64,000 bases of DNA from Sphingomonas sp. Y38-1Y (GTDB lineage: Bacteria > Pseudomonadota > Alphaproteobacteria > Sphingomonadales > Sphingomonadaceae). The notes beneath the pieces were generated by a model. The model was not told where the DNA came from. It saw only the letters and a list, made by a program, of their open reading frames with translations, and did no database searches. A program made the position numbers and the translations under genes. Of this stretch, positions 27,864-36,610 are shown piece by piece; within the stretch, counting starts at the first letter, position 1; every line of letters begins with the position of its first letter. The stretch spans positions 1,984,001-2,048,000 of the forward strand of contig NZ_CP135916.1 in assembly GCF_032391395.1 (NCBI RefSeq), given 5' to 3'.

Positions 27864-28466
27864 CTAGCCGAACAGCTTCGCCGCAGTCTCGGCCACGCGC
27901 TTGCCCTGATAGCGGGCGCCGTCGAGCTCGACCTCGCTCGGCATGCGGCTGCCGTCGCCATTGGCGATCGTCGACGCGCCGTACGGCGTGCCGCCATTGA
28001 CCGCGTCGTTCGACATCTGTGCCTGATAGCCATAGTCGAGACAGACCACCGTCATGCCGAAGTGCAAGAGGTTGGTGATGATCGAGAACAACGTCGTCTC
28101 CTGACCGCCATGCTGCGTCGCGGTCGAGGTGAAGGCAGCGCCGACCTTGCCGTTCAGCGCGCCGCGGAACCACAGCCCGCCTGCCTGGTCGAGGAAGCTG
28201 GCCATCTGGCTCGACATGCGACCGAAGCGCGTCGGGCTGCCGATGACGATCGCATCATAGTCGGCGAGCTTCTCGACATTGTCGATGACGGCGTGGGTGT
28301 GGTCCGACTTGAACCCCGCGGCCGCCGCGACCTCGGCCGGGGCGGTTTCGGGCACGCGCAGCACGTCGACCTGCGCGCCGCCGGCGCGTGCCCCATCGGC
28401 CACCGCGTCCGCCATCTGCGACATGTGCCCATAGGACGAGTAATAGAGGACCAGAACCTTTGCCAT
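27864..28466 (-). CDS. wrbA: NAD(P)H:quinone oxidoreductase, WrbA type
   Basis: Flavodoxin-fold cytosolic enzyme of 200 residues that reduces quinones by two electrons, limiting oxidative stress. FMN-phosphate loop [14 protein letters not shown] near the N-terminus, then [35 protein letters not shown] and GTPYGASTI, all typical of WrbA. Usual length. It is convergent with gcvPB and follows the pirin gene on the same strand. Confidence 0.97.
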   Translation of the reverse strand: MAKVLVLYYSSYGHMSQMADAVADGARAGGAQVDVLRVPETAPAEVAAAAGFKSDHTHAVIDNVEKLADYDAIVIGSPTRFGRMSSQMASFLDQAGGLWFRGALNGKVGAAFTSTATQHGGQETTLFSIITNLLHFGMTVVCLDYGYQAQMSNDAVNGGTPYGASTIANGDGSRMPSEVELDGARYQGKRVAETAAKLFG

Positions 28467-28533
28467 CGTCGTGTCTCCTGATGCATGGAAGAGTTGGGAG
28501 GAAGGCGGGGGTAGGGGATTTGCCTTCCTCCCG

Positions 28534-28560
28534 GGCGCCCGCTGGAGGGATGCGGGCGCC
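28534..28560 (-). terminator. Hairpin after the pirin gene
   Basis: Perfect 9-bp stem GGCGCCCGC / GCGGGCGCC with a 9-base loop, six bases after the pirin stop on the minus strand. A second perfect 10-bp stem (GGAGGAAGGC / GCCTTCCTCC) lies between it and wrbA, at about 28498-28532. There is no T-run. It probably ends or weakens pirin transcription before wrbA. Confidence 0.5.
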
Positions 28561-28566
28561 GAACGC

Positions 28567-29265
28567 TTATTCGCTGTCGACGAGGACCAGTTCGGCCTCT
28601 TCGACCGCGCGGATCGTGTAGGTCTTGCCGCCGGTCAGCGCCGCGCCGTCGCGCGCCTCGAACCGCTCGCCATCGATCTCGATCACACCGGTGGCGGAGA
28701 CGAGATAGGCGTGGCGGCCATCCCCGACCGTGTGCTCGACGCTCTCGCCTGCCTTCAGCGTGGCGCCCATCACGCGCGCATCGGCACGGATCGGCAGCGC
28801 GTCGCCGTCACCTTCGAACCCGCTTGCCAGCGTGACGAACCGGCCCGAGCGCTCGCCCTTGGGGAAGGGCTTCGCGCCCCAGCTCGGCGCGCCGCCCTTG
28901 CGCTTGGGCTCGATCCAGATCTGGAACAGCGTCGTCGTCTCGCCTTCCAGATTATACTCGGCGTGGCGGACGCCGGTTCCGGCCGACATCACCTGGACGT
29001 CGCCAGCGCCGGTGCGTCCCTGGTTGCCCATCGAGTCCTGATGCGTGATCGCGCCCGATCGGACATAGGTGATGATCTCCATGTCCCGATGCGGATGCGG
29101 CGGGAAGCCGCTGTTCGCGGCGATCTCGTCGTCGTTCCAGACGCGGATCGCACCCCATCCCATGCGTGCGGGATCGTAATAGTTGGCGAACGAGAAATGA
29201 TGCCGCGCGTTGAGCCAGCCATGATCGGCATGGCCGAGCGAAGCGAAAGACCGTTTGTCGATCAT
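28567..29265 (-). CDS. Pirin family protein (YhhW-like)
   Basis: A 232-residue bicupin protein. The metal-binding cupin motif is visible in [16 protein letters not shown] (two His and a Glu) and [16 protein letters not shown]. Bacterial relatives such as YhhW have quercetin dioxygenase activity; others are redox sensors. The C-terminal cupin half lacks metal ligands, as is normal. The start is ATG 29265, divergent from arfB. Confidence 0.92.
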   Translation of the reverse strand: MIDKRSFASLGHADHGWLNARHHFSFANYYDPARMGWGAIRVWNDDEIAANSGFPPHPHRDMEIITYVRSGAITHQDSMGNQGRTGAGDVQVMSAGTGVRHAEYNLEGETTTLFQIWIEPKRKGGAPSWGAKPFPKGERSGRFVTLASGFEGDGDALPIRADARVMGATLKAGESVEHTVGDGRHAYLVSATGVIEIDGERFEARDGAALTGGKTYTIRAVEEAELVLVDSE

Positions 29266-29390
29266 CGAATATCTCCTTGGTTGAGCCGGAGATAGGCGAT
29301 CGGCCCTGGCGCGAAAACGGAAACCATGGAAACGGATCGTTTCACGCCGCGATGCTGACGGCGGCGCGACCGACCTGTCAGGAGCTTGTC

Positions 29391-29816
29391 ATGCCCCGGA
29401 TCCTCATCACCCGCGCGATCGCGATCGACAGCGAGGAACTGGAGGAACGCTTCACGCGTGCCGCGGGGCCAGGCGGACAGCATGTGAACACCACCGACAG
29501 CGCGGTGCAGCTGCGCTTCGACGTCGGCGCGTCCCCCAATCTGCCGGAACGCGTGAAGCTGCGTCTCGCCGAGCTGGCCGGCCATCGCATGACACAGGGC
29601 GGTGTGCTGGTGATCCGCGCCGACGGCGCCCGATCACAGGAGATGAACCGGCGCGACGCGCGCGAGCGGCTGGTGGCGCTGATCCGCGAGGCGACGATCG
29701 TGCCGAAGGCGCGGCGTGCGACCAAGCCGACGCGCGCCTCCCAGACGCGGCGCGTGGATGCCAAGGCGCGGCGCGGCGCGATCAAGAGCGGGCGGGGCCG
29801 GGTCAATCTCGACTGA
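29391..29816 (+). CDS. arfB: Alternative ribosome-rescue factor ArfB (peptidyl-tRNA hydrolase)
   Basis: A 141-residue release-factor-like hydrolase that frees stalled ribosomes. The catalytic GGQ is in RAAGPGGQHVNTTDSAVQLR. The C-terminal tail is strongly basic (KARRATKPTRAS, KARRGAIKSGRGR), as needed for the mRNA entry channel. ATG 29391 is preceded by CAGGAG at a good distance; a longer frame upstream is not family-like. Confidence 0.93.
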   Translation: MPRILITRAIAIDSEELEERFTRAAGPGGQHVNTTDSAVQLRFDVGASPNLPERVKLRLAELAGHRMTQGGVLVIRADGARSQEMNRRDARERLVALIREATIVPKARRATKPTRASQTRRVDAKARRGAIKSGRGRVNLD

Positions 29817-29819
29817 TGC

Positions 29820-29963
29820 ACTTGGTGATTGCAGAAGATGCAACTGCATTGATGTTGTTCGCACTTGCAACATTTCTCGCTGCAACGCAAAAAGACCCTG
29901 CCTTTCAGGCATCCTCTCCTAAAACTTTCAGGCCGGTCCCTTCTGGGGCTGGCCTTTCTTTTT
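29820..29963 (+). ncRNA. Candidate small RNA ending in a strong intrinsic terminator
   Basis: The 197-base gap between arfB and dsbD begins with unusually AT-rich sequence for this genome (29820-29925). It contains a small hairpin TGCCTTTCAGGCA (29899-29911) and then a single-stranded pyrimidine stretch ATCCTCTCCTAAAACTTT with a CCTCTCC that could pair with ribosome binding sites. It ends in a terminator at 29930-29963. This hairpin, C-rich linker, terminator layout is common in alphaproteobacterial trans-acting RNAs. A simple arfB 3' UTR is the alternative. No clear promoter was identified. Confidence 0.4.
29930..29963 (+). terminator. Rho-independent terminator
   Basis: AGGCCGGTCCC, loop TTCT, GGGGCTGGCCT form an 11-bp stem with two G-U pairs, followed directly by TTCTTTTT. 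This is the clearest intrinsic terminator in the window. It ends arfB or a small RNA before dsbD. Confidence 0.88.
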
Positions 29964-30013
29964 GGGTCGAAGGTCCAGTGGCGCCGGGGTCGCCGGCGGG
30001 ATAGGCTGGGGCC

Positions 30014-32044
30014 ATGATCGTTCGCCTGCTCGCACTGCTCGTTGCGCTCTTCCTCACCGCGCCCGCCGCCGCACAGCTGGCCGCGCAGCCGCGGCACATC
30101 GCGATCGAACTCGTTGCGGAAAGCGACACGCCCGCGCCGGGAAGCGAGGTCACGCTGGCGCTCGCGTCGAAGCCCGATCCCGGCTGGCATGGCTATTGGA
30201 AGAACCCTGGCGATGCCGGGATCGAGACGACGCTGAACTGGACGCTCCCCGCCGGCCTGACCGCGGGGGCGCTCGAATATCCGGTGCCGCACCGGCTCGT
30301 GATCGGCGGGCTGATGAATTACGTCTACGAAGGCCCATTCGCGCAGTTCGTGCGGCTCAAGCTCCCGACTGGTCTGGCCCCGGGCACGAAGCTGCCGATC
30401 GCGGTCAAGGCGGATTACCTCGTCTGCACCAACGAGATCTGCGTGCCCGAAACTGCGCAGCTCTCTACCATGCTCACCGTCGGCGATGGCGCGATTCGGC
30501 CCGAGCGGCGCGCGCAGTTCGATGCGTGGCGCACGGCGATGCCCAAGCCTCTCGGCAGCCCCGCGGTGTTCCAGGTCGAGAATGGCCGCACGCGCATCGC
30601 GGTGCCCTGGCCCGCCGATCAGACTGCGCCCGACCCTTACTTCTTCCCGCTGACCGACGGCGCCGTCGCCTATGCCGCGCCGCAGAGCGTCGGCCGGGAC
30701 GGCGATCGGCTCGTGATCGACACACAGGCGGGCGGCAAGACGCCGGGTGAGATCGCGGGTGTGCTCGCGCTGGGGGACGGTCGCGGCTTCGCCGTGCGGG
30801 CGGCGCCGGGCACGGTGGCGCCGGTGCGACCGGAGGCGGCGTTCAGCTGGGCAACCGCGCTCGCCGCATTCGGCGGCGCGATCCTGGGCGGGCTGATCCT
30901 CAACGTCATGCCGTGCGTCTTCCCGATCCTCAGCCTCAAGGCATTGAGCCTCGCAAGGGCCGGCGGCGGCGAACGCGGCGCGCGCGCCGAGGCGCTTGCC
31001 TATTCGGCGGGCGTGATCCTCGTCTGCCTGGCGCTGGGCGGCGCGATCCTGGCGCTAAGGGCTGGCGGCGCGAGCGTCGGCTGGGCATTTCAGCTTCAGG
31101 ACCCGCGCGTCATCCTCGTGCTCCTGCTGCTCGTCACGGGCATCGCGCTCAACCTGGCCGGGCTGTTCGAACTGTCGGCGCCGGGTGCGATCAACCGGCT
31201 GGCGGCGGGGGGCAAGGGCGGTGCGTTCCTGACCGGTGCGCTGGCTGCTTTCGTGGCGACGCCATGCACCGGGCCATTCATGGGGGCGGCGCTGGGTGCG
31301 GCGCTGATCCTGCCGACCGCCGCGGCGCTGGCGGTGTTCGCGGGGCTAGGACTGGGGCTGGCGCTGCCGTTCCTGGCGATCGGGTTCGTGCCGGCGCTGC
31401 GGCGGCGGCTGCCGAAGCCCGGGCCGTGGATGGCAACGCTGCGCCGCGTGCTGTCGGTGCCGATGTTCCTGACGTCGCTCGCGCTCGGCTGGGTGCTGTG
31501 GCGGCAGGCGGGCGGACAGGGGCTGGTCGTCGGTGCGCTTGCGGTGCTGCTGATGGCCTTTGCGCTGCTCGCGGTCGGGACGCGCCAGCGCAAGGGCGCG
31601 CCCGTTCCCTGGGGGTTGTCGATCCCGCTGCTGGCGATTTCGCTCGGCGCCGCGCTGCTGCTGCGGCCCGAGGCCGTGCGACCCGCCGCCGATTACGGCC
31701 AGCCGTTCAGCGAGGCGCGGCTCGCCGCGCTGCGTCAGGCGAACAAGCCCGTCTTCGCCTATTTCACCGCGGACTGGTGCGTGACGTGCAAGGTCAACGA
31801 GAAGGTGGCGATCGAGACCGACACCGTCGCCGACGCGTTCGAGAAGGGCGGGGTCGAGGTGCTGGTCGGCGACTGGACCGATGGCGATCCGGCGCTCGGC
31901 CGCTTCATCGAGGCGCATAACCGTGCGGGCGTGCCGCTCTACCTGTGGTACGCTCCGGGAGCGGCGCAGCCGCGCGTGCTGCCGCAGGTGCTGACCCCCG
32001 CGATGCTGGCCGACCTGCCGGCCAAGGCGGGGATCGGGTCATGA
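30014..32044 (+). CDS. dsbD: Thiol:disulfide interchange protein DsbD/ScsB-like
   Basis: A 676-residue inner-membrane protein that carries reducing power from thioredoxin to the periplasm. A signal sequence (RLLALLVALFLTAPAAA) is followed by a periplasmic domain (to ~280) of the larger ScsB-like type. Eight or so membrane helices follow, with the redox cysteines C301 in NVMPCVFPIL and C418 in ATPCTGPFMG. The C-terminal thioredoxin domain has WCVTCK (W588-K593). It is followed 13 bases later by a redoxin gene that could be its partner. Confidence 0.93.
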   Translation: MIVRLLALLVALFLTAPAAAQLAAQPRHIAIELVAESDTPAPGSEVTLALASKPDPGWHGYWKNPGDAGIETTLNWTLPAGLTAGALEYPVPHRLVIGGLMNYVYEGPFAQFVRLKLPTGLAPGTKLPIAVKADYLVCTNEICVPETAQLSTMLTVGDGAIRPERRAQFDAWRTAMPKPLGSPAVFQVENGRTRIAVPWPADQTAPDPYFFPLTDGAVAYAAPQSVGRDGDRLVIDTQAGGKTPGEIAGVLALGDGRGFAVRAAPGTVAPVRPEAAFSWATALAAFGGAILGGLILNVMPCVFPILSLKALSLARAGGGERGARAEALAYSAGVILVCLALGGAILALRAGGASVGWAFQLQDPRVILVLLLLVTGIALNLAGLFELSAPGAINRLAAGGKGGAFLTGALAAFVATPCTGPFMGAALGAALILPTAAALAVFAGLGLGLALPFLAIGFVPALRRRLPKPGPWMATLRRVLSVPMFLTSLALGWVLWRQAGGQGLVVGALAVLLMAFALLAVGTRQRKGAPVPWGLSIPLLAISLGAALLLRPEAVRPAADYGQPFSEARLAALRQANKPVFAYFTADWCVTCKVNEKVAIETDTVADAFEKGGVEVLVGDWTDGDPALGRFIEAHNRAGVPLYLWYAPGAAQPRVLPQVLTPAMLADLPAKAGIGS

Positions 32045-32057
32045 GGGAGAGCGAACG

Positions 32058-32663
32058 ATGAAGGCGATGATGCTTGGCCTAGCAGTCGCGGCGCTGACGG
32101 CGCCCGGGATCGCGCAGCAGACGACCGGCGCCGCGGCGGGCAATTTCCGGCTGACCGACATGGCCGGCCGCAACGTCGCGCTGTCCGACTACAAGGGCAA
32201 GACCGTCGTGCTCGAGTGGCACAATCCCGGCTGTCCCTTCGTGCGCAAGCATTACGACAGCGGCAACATGCAGCGCACGCAGGCGGCCGCGACCGCGGGC
32301 GGCGCGGTCTGGCTGACGATCAACTCCGGCGCGCCGGGCAAGCAGGGGAACATGACCCCGGCCGAGGCGCAGGCGCAGTTCGCCAAGGACGGGTCGAAGG
32401 CGACGCGCTACCTGCTCGATCCGCGCGGCGTGGTGGGCAAGGGTTATGGCGCCAAGACGACGCCGCACCTCTACATCATCGATCCGGCGGGCAAGCTCGT
32501 CTATCAGGGCGGGATTGACGACAAGCCCACCGCGAACGCCGGCGACATCGCGGGCGCGCGCAACCACGTCACCGCGGCGCTGGCTGAGATGAAGGCGGGC
32601 GAGCCGGTCTCGGTCGCGGAGAGCCGGCCCTACGGGTGCTCGGTGAAATATCCCGAGAGTTGA
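32058..32663 (+). CDS. Exported redoxin/thioredoxin-family protein
   Basis: A 201-residue protein with a signal peptide (MMLGLAVAALTAPGIAQ) and a thioredoxin-like AhpC/TSA-type domain. The motif WHNPGCPFVRKHYDSGNMQ replaces the usual WCxxC and leaves a single peroxidatic-like Cys, with another Cys near the C-terminus (PYGCSVKY). KTTPHLYIID carries the cis-Pro. It is the second gene of an operon with dsbD, so it probably receives electrons from DsbD in the periplasm. Substrate unknown. Confidence 0.88.
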   Translation: MKAMMLGLAVAALTAPGIAQQTTGAAAGNFRLTDMAGRNVALSDYKGKTVVLEWHNPGCPFVRKHYDSGNMQRTQAAATAGGAVWLTINSGAPGKQGNMTPAEAQAQFAKDGSKATRYLLDPRGVVGKGYGAKTTPHLYIIDPAGKLVYQGGIDDKPTANAGDIAGARNHVTAALAEMKAGEPVSVAESRPYGCSVKYPES

Positions 32664-32672
32664 CGTATCTTG

Positions 32673-32748
32673 TACCCCGGCGAAGGCCGGGGTCCAGGGC
32701 TACGAACGTCGAGTTGCTTGGCTCTGGACCCCGGCCTCCGCCGGGGTA
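32673..32748. repeat. Inverted repeat (CCCCGGCGAAGGCCGGGG family)
   Basis: Arms 32673-32700 and 32721-32748, 28 bases each, complementary with a few mismatches. Each arm contains its own smaller palindrome, CCCCGGCGAAGGCCGGGG. A second copy of this family lies at 47039-47142. It sits just after the redoxin stop and may help to terminate or stabilise that mRNA. Confidence 0.85.
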
Positions 32749-32778
32749 GGTGGCGTGGTGGCGGGCGCATGTTTACTA

Positions 32779-32860
32779 CCGTTCGTCCTGAGCTTGTCGA
32801 AGGACGTGTAGCGGAGCGCAGCGCTGGAGGCACGTGCTTCGACAAGCTCAGCACGAACGG
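32779..32860. repeat. Inverted repeat (TTCGTCCTGAGCTTGTCGAA family)
   Basis: Arms 32779-32808 and 32831-32860, 30 bases each, complementary except at two positions. Related copies are at 51010-51076, 55357-55436 and a single arm at 55461-55488. This is a widespread kind of dispersed palindrome in sphingomonads. It lies between the redoxin gene and the convergent cysS. Confidence 0.88.
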
Positions 32861-32885
32861 GTTGGGAGCTGGCTAAAGCTCCGGC

Positions 32886-34322
32886 CTAAAGCCGCCAGTC
32901 CCACCCTAGCGGATCGCCGTCCATCACCTCGACACCCGCCGCGATCAGCTCATCGCGCAGGACGTCCGACCTCATGAAGTCCTTAGCCGCCCGCGCCTCG
33001 CGCCGGTCGGCGAGCTTCGCCTCGATGCCCGCCTCGTCGATCGAGGCATCCACCGGCCGCACGCGCAGGTCGGCGCGGGTGATCGTCGTAAGCTCCAGCC
33101 CCAACACCGCGTCGAACTCGGCTGCCAGCGCCAGACGATCGGCCGGCGACAGCGCCTTGTCCGCCAGCGCCTCGTCCACGATCGGAAGCGCGCGCGCGGT
33201 GTTGAGGTCGTCGCTGATCGCCGCGTCGAACGCCTCGCGATAACGATCGGGCGTCCCGCGCGACGGCTTGTCGGGGGGGGCGCGCAGCTTCTCCACCGCC
33301 TGTACCAGCCGCTTGAGCCGGGTCTGCGCCGCCAGCGCGCTTTCCCAGGTGAATTCGAGCTCACTTCGATAATGCGCCGACAGGCACATCAGGCGGTAGG
33401 ACAGCGGGTGAATGCCGCGATCGATCAGCGTCTGGAGCCGCAGGAACTCGCCCGCCGACTTCGACATCTTGCCGCCGCGATCGACGAGGAAATTGTTGTG
33501 CATCCACAGCTTCGCACCGGTGAAGCCGGGTTCGGCATCGGTACAGCCGCAATGCGCCTGGTTCTGGGCGATCTCGTTGGGATGATGGATCTCGCGGTGG
33601 TCGATGCCGCCGGTGTGGATGTCGAACGGCTGGCCAAGCTCGATCCGGCTCATCACCGAACATTCGAGATGCCAGCCCGGCGCGCCGCGCCCCCAGGGCG
33701 AATCCCACTCCATCTGACGCTGTTCGCCCGGCGGAGAGGTGCGCCAGATTGCGAAATCCTGTGGATTTCGCTTGCCGTCAATGGGGTCGATCCGGCTTTC
33801 GCCGACATCGGTCGCCGCGCGCGCGAGGCGGCCGTAATCGGGCACGGTCGACACGTCGAAATAAAGCCCGCTGCCCAGCTGGTAGCAATGCGCGTCGGCG
33901 ATCGTTTTCGCGAACTCGATCATCGGCTCGATATAGTCGGTGGCGACCGTCCATTTGGCGGGCGGGGTGATGTTGAGCCGCGCGACGTCGACCTTGAACG
34001 CGTCGGTGTAATGCGCCGCGATCTCCCAGATCGACTTCGCCTCCCGCGCGGCCGCAGCCTCCATCTTGTCGGCGCCGGCGTCGGCGTCGCTGGTCAGGTG
34101 GCCGACATCGGTGATGTTGATGATGTGGCGCAGGCCATAGCCCTTCCAGCGCATCGTCCGGCCGAGCGTGTCGGCGAACAGGAAGGCGCGCATGTTGCCG
34201 ATGTGCTGGTAGTTATAGACCGTCGGCCCACAGGTGTAGATGCGCACCTCCGCCGGATCGATCGGGCGGAAGTCCTCGATCGCGCGCGTGAGCGAATTGT
34301 AGAGCCGAAGGGGTGCGTTCAT
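32886..34322 (-). CDS. cysS: Cysteinyl-tRNA synthetase
   Basis: Class Ia synthetase of 478 residues charging tRNA-Cys. Signature sequences: RIYTCGPTVYNYQHIGNMR (HIGH-like motif and first zinc Cys), GWHLECSVMS and HTGGIDHREIHHPNE (other zinc ligands), and GGKMSKSAGEFL (KMSKS loop). Normal length. It starts at ATG 34322, nine bases after the oxidoreductase stop, so it probably shares that transcript. The tRNA-Cys gene lies about 2 kb upstream on the same strand. Confidence 0.98.
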   Translation of the reverse strand: MNAPLRLYNSLTRAIEDFRPIDPAEVRIYTCGPTVYNYQHIGNMRAFLFADTLGRTMRWKGYGLRHIINITDVGHLTSDADAGADKMEAAAAREAKSIWEIAAHYTDAFKVDVARLNITPPAKWTVATDYIEPMIEFAKTIADAHCYQLGSGLYFDVSTVPDYGRLARAATDVGESRIDPIDGKRNPQDFAIWRTSPPGEQRQMEWDSPWGRGAPGWHLECSVMSRIELGQPFDIHTGGIDHREIHHPNEIAQNQAHCGCTDAEPGFTGAKLWMHNNFLVDRGGKMSKSAGEFLRLQTLIDRGIHPLSYRLMCLSAHYRSELEFTWESALAAQTRLKRLVQAVEKLRAPPDKPSRGTPDRYREAFDAAISDDLNTARALPIVDEALADKALSPADRLALAAEFDAVLGLELTTITRADLRVRPVDASIDEAGIEAKLADRREARAAKDFMRSDVLRDELIAAGVEVMDGDPLGWDWRL

Positions 34323-34331
34323 CGCGTCCGC

Positions 34332-35924
34332 CTAGCGCAGGCGAAGGCGGGCCGCCAAGCCCCGGTCGGCGAGGATCGCGCGCGCGGCGTTGTGGCCGGG
34401 CGCGCCGGTGACGCCGCCGCCCGGATGCGCGCCGGCGCCGCAGAGATAGAGGCCGGCGATCGGCATCCGATAGCGGCCATGCCCCAGCACTGGCCGCGCC
34501 GCCCAGAGCTGATCGAGCGACATCCGGCCGTGGAAGATGTCGCCGCCCGCCAGCCCGAACTTGCGTTCGAGGTCGAGCGGCGAGTGGATCTGGCGCGCGA
34601 TCACGCTGGCGCGAAAGCCGGGCGCGTAGCCTTCGATGGTATCGAGGATGGTGTCGGCCGCGGCTTCGCGGGCGTCGTCCCAGCTTCGGCCATCGGGGAG
34701 GACAGGGTTGAACTGCTGGCAGAACAGGCTGGCGACGTGCCCGCCGGGCGGGGCGAGGCTGTCGTCCAGCGTCGAGGGGATCAGCATCTCGACGATCGGC
34801 GCGCGCGACCAACCAAACGCCTTCGAGTCGGCGAAGGCGCGCTCCATATAGCCTAGGCTGGGCGCCATGATGATGCCGGCGGAGAGATGCGGGCCGGACT
34901 CTGGCATGGCGGTGAAACGCGGCAGCTCGCTGAGCGCGACGTTCATACGAAAGCTGCCCGAGCCGACCGCATAGCCGGCGACGCGCGCGCGAAAATCCGC
35001 GTCGAGGTCGGAGGGGTCGACCAGCCGCTCGAATAGCGGCTTGGGGCCGAGATTGGCGACGACGCGGGTCGCGGCGATGTCCCGGCCGTCGGCCAGGCGG
35101 ACACCGGCGGCGCGGCCCTTGTCGGTCAGCACGCGGGCGACCGGCGCCTCCAGCTCGATGCTCACGCCGGCATCGCGGCAGGCGGTCGCCATCGCTTCCG
35201 TGATCGCACCCATGCCGCCGATCGCATGGCCCCAAGCGCCGCGCGTGCCGTTCACCTCGCCAAAGACATGATGGAGGAGGACATAGGCGCTGCCCGGCGT
35301 GTCGGGGCCGGCATGGTTGCCGACGACCGCATCGAATCCGAACGCGGCCTGCACCGGGTCGCTCTCGAACCAGCCGTCCAGGAACTCGCGCGCGCTTCGG
35401 GTGAACAGCGCAAGCGCGTCGCGCTGGGCGGCGGCATCCAGGCGGCGGGCGCGCATCGCCAGCGACAGCGCCTCGCCGATCGAGCGGGCGCCCGGCGGCG
35501 GGCGGAGCGCCAGGTCGCGGAGCAGGTCGGCGACACGCTCGACCGCCTCGTAATAAGCGGGTAGCCGCTCGGCATCGCGGACCGAGAATTTGGCGAACTC
35601 GGCCTGGGTCGCGGCCATGCCGCCACCGATGCTGAGGCTGCGGCCATCGGGCAGGGGGAGGAAGTTGGCGAGCGGCCGCTCGACGATGCGAAGGCCGCGA
35701 TCGTGGAGCCGCATGTCGGCGATGATGCGCGGCTGCAGCAGGCTGACGGTGTAGCTTGCGGTCGAGTTGCGGAAGCCGGGGTGGAAGCTTTCGGTGACGG
35801 CGGCGCCGCCGATGACGCCCCGCGCCTCGACGATCTTCACGCTCAGCCCGGCGCGCGCGAGATAGAAGGCGCAGACGAGGCCGTTATGTCCCGCGCCGAT
35901 CACCAGCGCGTCGTAGCGTTCCAT
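34332..35924 (-). CDS. CrtI/PYROXD2-like FAD-dependent oxidoreductase
   Basis: A 530-residue flavoprotein of the phytoene-desaturase-like family. The N-terminal dinucleotide fold is DALVIGAGHNGLVCAFYLARAG (shortened), with VKIVEARGVIGGAAVTES after it. The C-terminal FAD motif is LYLCGAGAHPGGGVTGAPGHNAA in part. ATG 35924 gives MERYDALVIGAGHNG; the frame extends 12 codons further. No carotenoid gene is nearby, and the sequence is closer to the PYROXD2-like branch than to true carotenoid desaturases, so the substrate is unknown. Confidence 0.88.
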   Translation of the reverse strand: MERYDALVIGAGHNGLVCAFYLARAGLSVKIVEARGVIGGAAVTESFHPGFRNSTASYTVSLLQPRIIADMRLHDRGLRIVERPLANFLPLPDGRSLSIGGGMAATQAEFAKFSVRDAERLPAYYEAVERVADLLRDLALRPPPGARSIGEALSLAMRARRLDAAAQRDALALFTRSAREFLDGWFESDPVQAAFGFDAVVGNHAGPDTPGSAYVLLHHVFGEVNGTRGAWGHAIGGMGAITEAMATACRDAGVSIELEAPVARVLTDKGRAAGVRLADGRDIAATRVVANLGPKPLFERLVDPSDLDADFRARVAGYAVGSGSFRMNVALSELPRFTAMPESGPHLSAGIIMAPSLGYMERAFADSKAFGWSRAPIVEMLIPSTLDDSLAPPGGHVASLFCQQFNPVLPDGRSWDDAREAAADTILDTIEGYAPGFRASVIARQIHSPLDLERKFGLAGGDIFHGRMSLDQLWAARPVLGHGRYRMPIAGLYLCGAGAHPGGGVTGAPGHNAARAILADRGLAARLRLR

Positions 35925-35960
35925 GCCACCGGTGGTGCCCCGGCGGCGAGGGGGCGTCAA

Positions 35961-36209
35961 TCAGGCGGCGAGGGGGACGAAGGCCGGCCGCCCCTGCGAT
36001 CGGAACAGTCCGGTGCCGGTGGTCTGCCCCGTGCGGATCGGCAGCGCGGTCGCGCAATAGGCGCATTCGGCGGTCAGCCGCCCGACCAGCCAGTGCGACC
36101 GGCCACAGCCCGGGCAGTGGTTCGCCTCGTGCAGGTGATAGGCGATCCGATACCCCGCGCCCGCGGGACTGAAGGGCAGACTTCCCAGCTGCATCTTCCG
36201 TGCTCCCAT
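35961..36209 (-). CDS. Small zinc-ribbon-like protein
   Basis: An 82-residue cytosolic protein. Two CxxC pairs, CPGC in ANHCPGCGRSHW and CAYC in AECAYCATALP, are spaced like a zinc ribbon. The start is ATG 36209 (MGARKMQLGSLPFS) or ATG 36194 (MQLGSLPFS). I recognise no named family. It lies upstream of the CrtI-like gene on the same strand (36-base gap) and may be its operon partner. Confidence 0.7.
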   Translation of the reverse strand: MGARKMQLGSLPFSPAGAGYRIAYHLHEANHCPGCGRSHWLVGRLTAECAYCATALPIRTGQTTGTGLFRSQGRPAFVPLAA

Positions 36210-36348
36210 GATGTCCTGAAACCGTAACACGGTAGAATCGTGGTTTGTTCCGGGAGCGGAGCGATTGGAGCGGTTTGGCGCGTGCCGTGGCGCGGCGGCA
36301 ACACATCGACAGTGTAGAACGCTTCGTCGCAACCTGGATCAGCAACGC

Positions 36349-36422
36349 TGGAGGCCCGAGCCGGAATCGAACCGGCGTGCAAGGATTTGCAGTCCTCTGC
36401 GTAACCACTCCGCCATCGGGCC
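36349..36422 (-). tRNA. tRNA-Cys (anticodon GCA)
   Basis: A 74-base cloverleaf on the minus strand. The acceptor stem is GGCCCGA with TCGGGCC, the discriminator is T, and CCA is encoded. The anticodon arm is GAGGA-CTGCAAA-TCCTT, anticodon GCA. The T-arm has GGTTCGATTCC. U73 and GCA are identity elements for cysteinyl-tRNA synthetase, whose gene is about 2 kb away. Confidence 0.97.
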
Positions 36423-36480
36423 TCGGCGTGGTGAGGGACGGGCTGATGGAGTGGTGCGGGGGTAAAGTCAACGGGGCAAG

Positions 36481-36608
36481 ATCCTCCCCCGGAGGGGGAG
36501 GTGGCAGCCGAAGGCTGACGGAGGGGTAGTTGCCTCGGACGTCCCGCTTGCGGCCATACCCCTCCACCACCGCTTCGCGGCGGTCCCCCTCCCCTTGCAG
36601 GGGAGGAT
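36481..36608. repeat. Long inverted repeat (CTCCCC...GGGGAG family, extended type)
   Basis: Arms of about 48-52 bases at 36481-36528 and 36557-36608 are imperfectly complementary. Each has inner palindromes (CTCCCCCGGAGGGGGAG; CCGCTTCGCGGCGG; CTCCCCTTGCAGGGGAG). The element fills the space between tRNA-Cys and the VWA gene stop. It is related to 24782-24886. Confidence 0.85.
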
Positions 36609-36610
36609 TG

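Noticed and set aside
32673..32860. CRISPR array
   Set aside because: The repeats are inverted pairs without regular spacing or unique spacers, and no cas gene is present.
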